Assembly: GCA_037176845.1 (NCBI GenBank)
Contig: JAYKXP010000081.1
Span: forward strand, 1 to 64,000
Length of the DNA stretch: 64,000 nucleotides
DNA from: Paramarasmius palmivorus
Taxonomy: Eukaryota; Basidiomycota; Agaricomycetes; Agaricales; Marasmiaceae
Direction: 5' to 3'
Positions 57,881 through 64,000 of this stretch are shown in pieces; position 1 is the stretch's first letter, and each line of letters starts with the position of its first letter. The translations under genes were made by a program, and so were the position numbers. A model generated the notes under the pieces. The model was given only the letters and a program-made list of their open reading frames with translations, ran no database searches and had not been told where the DNA came from.

Positions 57881-58904
57881 ATGTCGAACACCTACAAATC
57901 CTTTGCTATCGTTGGTGCTGGCGATATCGGTACCCATGTTGTCAACGCCTTCGTTTCAATTGGTCTACACCCGGTTGTTCTCAGTAGAAAGTCGTCATCT
58001 CAGCCCAAGAACCTTCCTTCTTCTGTCACGGTGGCCAAAGTCGAAGGGTATGATGCCGTCGACGAGGTGGCAGGTGTATTCAAGGAATACAACGTGGAAG
58101 TAGTCATTTCCACCATTGGGAGCTCTGCTCTGGAGGTCGAGTACGCGCTAGCGGATGCGGCAAAGAAGGCCGGCGTAAAGTTGTTTGTGCCGTCAGAGTT
58201 TGGGTTTGTTACGGAGGGGGTGAGCAAGGTGTCAAACGATAAGGATTCTGTTCTCATCTGGAAGGACAAGTTTGCCGGTAAGTATTGAGATCGTCGCTAT
58301 TAGGTCGTTCTAACGGACTGTCTGATAGAACACATTCGGGAGATGGGACTACCGTTTGCAAGATTTTTCGTACGTATCGATCATTGATCACACAAGTACT
58401 TGACCCATATCTTGACTCTAGGTCGGCTCATTCTTTGGCTACGTACCGTGGATCACCGCGTACGAGGAGAACGGCAAAGTCAACATCTACGGCAAAGGCG
58501 ATCAATACGTCTCATTCACTGACGAAGCCGACATCGCTGGTACGTCCTTTCCTCCATATCTGTATGAATGCATCACCAACCCGGTTGTTGTTATAGGTTA
58601 TGTCGCCTACGTTTTGACGACGCAACCGCCGAAAGAACTAGATAACAGATGTTTCCGTATAGAAGGAGACAAGACCACCATGGTTGAGCTTGCCAAGAGA
58701 TTGAAGAAAGAAATTGAGTACGTGGATCGGGTACCGGGTGAACCCTTGAACGACCTCAAGAACTGGTTGGCAAGGTTGTGGGATGGTGGGAAGGGAAGTA
58801 CAAGTTGGGATTACCAACTGGGCGCAAGACGTGACAAGAACGACAACGAGCTCTGGCCGAATCACACCTGGAAGACCTTTGCTGATATTGGGCTGAGTTT
58901 GTGA
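57881..58904 (+). CDS. NmrA-like / isoflavone-reductase-like NAD(P)-binding protein
   Basis: Four exons encode about 285 residues, close to the family length. The start MSNTYKSFAIVGAGDIGTHV carries the Rossmann motif GAGDIG (residues 12-17; usual form GxxGxxG, here G-A-G-D-I-G). Then come VVISTIGSSALEVEYALADA, KLFVPSEFGFVTEGVS and the Lys in KDKFAEHIRE. The isoflavone-reductase-type middle is FARFFVGSFFGYVPW, with VNIYGKGDQYVSFTDEADIA. The C-terminus has DNRCFRIEGDKTTMVELAKR and ends TWKTFADIGLSL. The atypical short-chain fold binds NADP(H). Members are either reductases of phenolic or quinone-like compounds or redox sensors. The catalytic Lys of true isoflavone reductases may correspond to the Lys in IWKDKFA, but this is uncertain. 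It is cytosolic, and the neighbouring P450 on the same strand suggests possible joint oxidative metabolism. The gene is intact. Confidence 0.85.
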
Positions 58905-59366
58905 TTGAGATGAGCGTTGGTTGAACGGATATGGTAGAACTCTAGCTCAGATCTCTAACTACGATTATTGGTACCCCGTCGACCTCTTCTGTCTATTCTT
59001 TGTGACCTTGTTGGTTCTTTCCCGTTCTCTTATTGCTACATTTTAACGATCCCGAAACTGTATTAATATTCGCAAAACTTTAGGAAAATTTGCTAAACTT
59101 GCTAAAATGACAGCGTGGCCACACACGGACCTGGACGGCCAGGTACGGACCCGCGTCAAATTTGCCTTCATCCTCCATGATACGAGATTCGTCGATCCTC
59201 AGCTCAGCGTACATTCCACATCGGTAGTGGCTGAAATGCTCACCTGCACTATCTCAAAACTGGATAGTTCCTGGATATTGCCCGGACAGCACCACATATA
59301 TGATAGCTTGACAAATCTCTGGGGTTGTTCGACGCTTTGTCCTTGCGCTCACTGACATATTTCATC
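58905..59366. other. Intergenic before P450-5
   Basis: This holds the 3' flank of the NmrA-like gene, with AT-rich repeats of GCTAAA near 59060-59106, and the P450-5 promoter. An in-frame ATG at 59325 could lengthen P450-5 by fourteen residues. Confidence 0.5.
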
Positions 59367-61295
59367 ATGAACCTCGTCGTACTTGGGCTTTCAGCTTTTA
59401 TTCTATATTTCGCAGCTATTACAATCCATCGACTCATTCTGCATCCCCTGCGAAGTTTTCCAGGCCCCAAGCTCGCTGCATTGACAACCTACTATCAAGC
59501 GTATTTTGACATTGTCAAGGGTGGGGAGCTATTGAATCATATTCGAAAGCTCCACGCAGAGTATGGTGGGTTACTGATATGCTGGTGATTGTCATCGGGC
59601 TGATGAAGATGTAGGACCTGTGGTTCGAATTGGGCCCAATATGGTGCGTTTCCAGCTACCTACAGTCGAGGCGCGATCCTAACGCGAATCGCAGCTTCAT
59701 TTTGCAACCCCTCAGGCATATCACGATATATACACTAACGGTCATACGTTCACAAAGTACAAATGGTTCTATTACGGTCTCGGTCAACCTGAGTCGTCTT
59801 TCTCGTTCATCGACCCCCGGAAATCGAGAACACGGCGCGCACTACTCAATCCTCTCTTTTCACGACGAGCGATCATGAAGCTCGAGAGTCTGGTTCAAGA
59901 AAGGGTGCGTAGTTCATCGAGTCATCCGCCGATGAATTGTATTGACGGGGAAACAGGTCGATATGCTAATAGAGCGACTAAAAACCTGGCCGAAGGACGA
60001 ACCCGCCAACTTGACCCTTGCCTTCAAATGCACTTCGATCGATGTCATCAGCGGTTACTGTTTCGCAAACTGTTTTCACGCTCTCGAAACACCCGACTTT
60101 CGGCATCCCATTCTATGTGCTATTCACGAGCTCCTTCCAAACCTGTGGATCCAAAAACATTTTCCCATACTAGTCACCGTCGTCGACTTGATGCCCGAAT
60201 GGCTAGCACTGTGGGTCAATCCCCGAGTTAAACCTTTTCTGGAGGTCAAGAACAGCCTAGCGACTCAAGTGGACAAATTACTCGCCAGCGATGACGCGTT
60301 GAGGAGTGTCGAGCATGAAACTATCTTTCATCATTTGCTTGCTCCGGAAGAGAGGGACGGTCTCAACCTTGGACGACATGTTCGCCCTGATCGTAAATCG
60401 CTCATCGACGAAGCTCTGAGCTTGATCGGGGCCGGCACCGATACCGTGGGTTTGACCTGCACAGTCGGAATCTTTCATGCTCTCCATAATTCCGCGATCA
60501 CCCAGAGGCTAAGGAATGAACTGAAAGTTGCCTGGCCTGATGCAGACAGTCCAATCAGCTTGTCTTCACTGGAGAAATTGCCTTACTTGGTTGGTCTTGC
60601 ATCTTCATTTCTCCTCCGCCATGCCACGCTAACATGTGTCATCCTCAGACTGCCGTGGTGAAAGAGTCGCTCCGTTTAGGGCATGGTGTGTGTACACCTC
60701 TCCCCCGGGTTGTGGGGCCATCCAATGCTGTCATTGGTGGCTATCATGTTCCTGTTGGTGTAAGTGCAATCTCATGCAAATGCAATGTCGAACTGAAGTG
60801 TTATAGACTGCAGTGGAAATGAGCAGCGTGTTTATCCACGAGGATCCTGGAGCTTTTGATAATCCTCTCGAATTCCGACCCGAGCGATGGCTCAAGCCGG
60901 ACCTAAGAAATTCTATGGAACACAACTTTGTGCCATTTACGAAAGGACCCAGAATTTGGTGAGGCAGCCCTGGTCAATGTTTGGGCGAATCTCTGACAAA
61001 TTTCCGTTTCGTGCAGCCTTGGATTGAAGTGTGTCTTTCCGCGTTGTTCCGATTTCACTGGGCACTCAATTACTCGTAGTTTGGCATGGTGTGAATTATA
61101 CCTCATCTTCGCGAACGTCTTTCGGAAGGTGGATATGAAGATAGCTGATACGACGTGCGTGTTTTCTAATTGAAGGCCAAATCAGCTGATTGCCATTTGT
61201 TCAGTGTCAAAGATATGTCGAGTTATAAGGAGTATCTATCTCCGTATTGGGAAGGCAATACGCTGAATGTAACTGTGCGACCGATTAACAACTAA
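59367..61295 (+). CDS. Cytochrome P450, second family (P450-5)
   Basis: Nine exons encode about 500 residues. It starts MNLVVLGLSAFILYFAAITI, an ER anchor, then HPLRSFPGPKLAALTTYYQA. Helix I is LIGAGTDTVGLT, ExxR is KESLRLGHG, the PERF region is FRPERWLKPD and the haem loop starts FTKGPRI. An intron (60959-61016) splits the haem-cysteine codon TG/C. The following exon is only 12 nt (61017-61028), and a second intron (61029-61079) leads to LAWCELYLIFANVF. The result, RICLGLNLAWCELYLIF, fits the family exactly. The protein ends WEGNTLNVTVRPINN. It resembles the trichodiene-oxygenase-like fungal P450s and is not close to the array at 8-18 kb. The reaction is NADPH-dependent monooxygenation, substrate unknown. 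If the intron is missed, a stop appears at 60960-60962 and the gene looks broken. Confidence 0.88.
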
Positions 61296-61511
61296 TCGTG
61301 TTGATGACTCAAAGAATGGAGCGATGTACGACTAAGAGCTCGACCAACTCTGCCAAAGAGATCCACGAACCGTCGTTGTGGCAGTTTTCGGATGGTAAAA
61401 TGTGTCAACAGCTGTATGTATAGCTCGTATGTATACTCGGTAATGCAACAATAAAAAGATATGAGAAAATAACATAAGTCCAGCATAAGTCCAGCATACG
61501 AAGCAAAATGA

Positions 61512-62718
61512 TCAAATATAATTTAAACCTTCCCAGCTACCATATTCATCGATTTGTCCTCTCAGCTTTGTGTCCACGCCGCTAAGCTCGTACGGGTTTC
61601 TATCGACGACCAACCACGACCGTTTTGGGTGCTCGACGACACAGATCTGTCCAGTGTAGCTCGGCAGTGCAACATGCAAGGCTTGCTCGCTAATTTGAGG
61701 CTTCTGCTCTATGATCTTGCTTGGAACAGGTCCTGGCAATGGTCCCAAGACATTGACAAGATGAAGACGGGGGAATCCACCAATCTGATGATTTACGTCC
61801 TGCCAAAACTCTGCGCTGCTCCAGTGCACTTCAGTCAACCATTTGTGATGGCAGCGCATCTCCGCTGTAAGTTCCCTAAGCACCGGTTCTTCGTCGTTGG
61901 GCATGAGGCTCCGGAGAGCTTTGAGAGCATGTCCAAGCTGAGAAATGCATCCACAATCGGGAACGGATATATTTAGGTTTTCGAGCGTGGGTGCCACGTA
62001 TCCCAGTAAGAGCTCGAGGTTGAGATCTACGTGTTCATTGGTTAGTTGATTAGTTATAGCTGATTCACCAGAACTCACCATTTTTGTCGAAAGAATGCAT
62101 GAGCCTCAAATCGAGGCGAGTAACCCCAAGATTTGTGAGGAGTCGGTACCCTGACAACAAACTGGGAAAGTCCCACTCAGAATCAACAGTAAGGCGCTTG
62201 CATGAGTCGAGTTGCAGTGTGGCAAGCACTGTCAATGCTCTTTCGCAAGCGTCGGGAACCCGCGAATCGTAGAGCTGGCTCACATTGAGCGATTGGATGT
62301 GAGGGAGTGTAATCCGAAAGCGGCTGTCCTCGAAGAATGTCTTGAGGTAGTGACCAAATGTGTCGTTCATTTCGAGACCGCCTGTTGGTTCGATGCCGAC
62401 TTTCAAGTGTTTGAGGTTTGGCATGCAACCAAGCAAGCCTCCCAACACGTCCAATGACTGCTCGAGCGACCACTGCCCAATGGTGGCCGGGAGCTCAATG
62501 ATCACATCCTCGAGTACTGGCGCTATAGTCGATTTGGGATGTGCAAGCAGGTCCAAGAATCTTTCGTCGATGCGAAGGTGGACTCTTGGCTTGAAAGTCC
62601 TTAGACGCACGTCGGTGAAGATTTCGCCTTTCCCTGCCAGACTGAGAGAGAGGAGACAGTCGGGTTCGAGGTTATCAATGATCATGAGCATCACGTCGCG
62701 GTCGAGGCGGGGGATCAT
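61512..62718 (-). CDS. F-box/LRR-like protein
   Basis: Two exons encode about 385 residues. The start MIPRLDRDVMLMIIDNLEPD resembles the agaricomycete F-box-like beginning (L.rDvl..IidnL). The next part has leucine-rich, evenly spaced segments (MPNLKHLKVGIEPTGG, LPHIQSLNVSQLYDS, LLTNLGVTRLDLRLMHSFD). The second exon, after the intron at about 62030-62078, holds APTLENLNISVPDCGC and TGQICVVEHPKRSWLVVDRN, and ends GSWEGLNYI. The layout is typical of the very large agaricomycete family of F-box proteins with degenerate leucine-rich repeats. These may recruit targets to an SCF ubiquitin ligase; the F-box is too weak by eye to be sure. It is probably cytosolic or nuclear. The plus-strand frames over it are shadows. 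Confidence 0.65.
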
Positions 62719-63127
62719 GTTGTAGGAGTGTGATAGTGGGAAGTAAGGAAGTGAATAAAAAACACAGCGTTAAATACCATCCAAATCGCCCCTGATTCAA
62801 ATGCGTATGCCACAAGTCTCGCACCACGACTATGTACTCACGTCACAAATAAGATCAACTGTAATGCGGCCAAAATGACTGGCCTTTCTGAGTCTGCCAC
62901 TGGCCGTTGTTGGCTTGACGATGCTGTCCGATAATGGTCGAGCCCGCAGCTGGATTGTGCTTTCCGTGACGAGATTGCCTATTATGACGTTTAGTACATC
63001 GCCTTGATTGTCTTACTTCTCGATCTGAACATTTAATGATAATCTAGAATCACAATGTGTTTGAGATGCATTAGCCCGTAGTAATAGTATATACATTAAG
63101 AGATTATCCGAACCACTACGAGGTATG
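62719..63127. other. Intergenic
   Basis: This 409-bp region lies between the F-box-like start and the transporter 3' end. Nothing is seen. Confidence 0.5.
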
Positions 63128-64000
63128 TCACTGGCTTCGCGAGCCTATCTGTCGGACGAGTCTTGTCAGTCCTAAATCTTCTTCGATCTGCGGTCAAGAT
63201 GTCAGGATATAATTAGACGACGAGCAGTCTCCATACCTGCTGCTTCATCGTCTTGTCTTCGCGCCCGGCCGATGAACGAAACATCGAGTCGATTTCTTCT
63301 AAAGAGACATTTGCTGTTTCTGGTACTTTGTATGTAGACCACAAGTAACCTAAAAAACAGGCAATTGCGAATACCATAAAGGTTCCCCTGATGAAACATT
63401 AGCTATTGACTTCTGAACATCATTGATAGCCGACGTACGCAGGTGAATATTCAAGGGATACTGGAGTTATTAAACCGATCAGGACTGTGATAAACATAAG
63501 GCATCAGTACGGATAACATTTCAGGAGAGAGAATGAAAAGCTATACAATTATTCAACCAGTTTGACGCCGTGGAAAGTGCAACACCTTTGCTACGCATTG
63601 AAAGTGGGAAAACTTCGCTTGGAAGAACCCATCCAATAGGCCCATAAGACATGCCATATGCTGCGGTGAACGTGTACATGCACCTATTCAGGAAAGTGCT
63701 TCGTGAATGAAGTCGCATTAGGGTCGATCCAATGCTTACGCTACCGCCATCCATGCTTGAATGGAGTGATCTTCCCACTTATCATGAAAAAGAAGTACCT
63801 GGACGGACCGCATTAGTACCCTATCATTGAAATGGGTATCCAGACGTACTAATATAGATATTAGAAAATGTGAACACGCCATCGCAGTACTTCCGCCTCT
63901 GAGTAGAGGTCTTCTACCTAAGATCATCTTCAGTACAATGTCGAATTTGCCTTCGTATGTTGAACGCATACCCCAACGATCTATATAGATGATTGTCGGC
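63128..64000 (-). CDS. MFS sugar transporter, C-terminal part, cut by window edge
   Basis: The minus-strand exons carry the C-terminal half of a 12-helix sugar porter. At the edge, IIYIDRWG/RRPLLRGGSTAM is the DRxGRRPL motif after an intron. It is followed by a helix (MACSHFLISILV), YGPIGWVLPSEVFPLSMRSK and ALSTASNWLNN. The next helix is LIGLITPVSLEYSPA/GTFMVF, then FLGYLWSTYKVPETANVSLE with the family signature PET...sLEEID. The last intron removes about 50 nt and the final exon gives IEEDLGLTRLVRQIGSRSQ with a stop at 63128-63130. Without that splice the protein would end WRLLVV at 63213. The E-I/E-E-x-LGL end is usual in fungal hexose transporters. The function is proton-coupled or facilitated sugar uptake at the plasma membrane. 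The 5' half lies beyond the window. Confidence 0.85.

Noticed and set aside
60951..60980. P450-5 as a pseudogene because of an in-frame stop in the haem loop
   Set aside because: Canonical GT..AG introns around a 12-nt exon restore RICLGLNLAW.

Overview
The window comes from a filamentous basidiomycete, most likely a mushroom-forming agaricomycete. Genes are dense on both strands. They are cut by many introns of about 49-75 bp with GT (twice GC) donors and AG acceptors. The families present (four-gene P450 tandem array, class II peroxidase, fungus-type HSPA12-like Hsp70 ATPases, six-helix hybrid histidine kinase, Bem2-type RhoGAP) fit that group. I see no tRNA, rRNA, transposon or CRISPR. Gene models were built by hand from splice sites and family conservation, so most exon borders are inferences.

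Layout. 1-3.6 kb: the 3' part of an Hsp70-like gene, cut by the left edge, then an FAD-dependent amine/amino-acid oxidase. 4.5-6.8 kb: two minus-strand genes, an uncharacterised single-helix membrane protein and a small secreted cysteine-rich protein. 7.8-18.7 kb: four P450 genes head to tail with the same twelve-exon structure, a clear tandem expansion. 19.3-20.2 kb: a LURP-one/tubby-like protein.

20.5-35.2 kb is the most unusual part. Three Hsp70-like ATPase genes, all on the minus strand, are interleaved with three plus-strand paralogues of a coiled-coil protein family that I cannot name. The order is CC1> <HspA CC2> <HspB <HspC CC3>, which gives two divergent HspX/CC promoter pairs and two convergent pairs. 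This looks like repeated duplication of a two-gene module, and the two products may work together.

37.6-41.9 kb: a hybrid sensor histidine kinase with about six membrane helices. 42.2-44.5 kb: a P-loop GTPase with a hydrophobic segment near the C-terminus. 44.7-52 kb: a 7.3 kb minus-strand PH-RasGEF-PH-RhoGAP protein (Bem2-like). 53.7-55.6 kb: a secreted class II haem peroxidase of generic type. 57.9-58.9 kb: an NmrA-like reductase. 59.4-61.3 kb: a fifth, unrelated P450 whose haem-cysteine codon is split by an intron and completed in a 12-nt microexon. 61.5-62.7 kb: an F-box/LRR-like protein. 63.1 kb to the right edge: the 3' part of a sugar transporter.

The enzymes (five P450s, peroxidase, FAD oxidase, NmrA reductase) suggest oxidative or xenobiotic/secondary metabolism. 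The window does not show a coherent biosynthetic cluster, because no core synthase is present.
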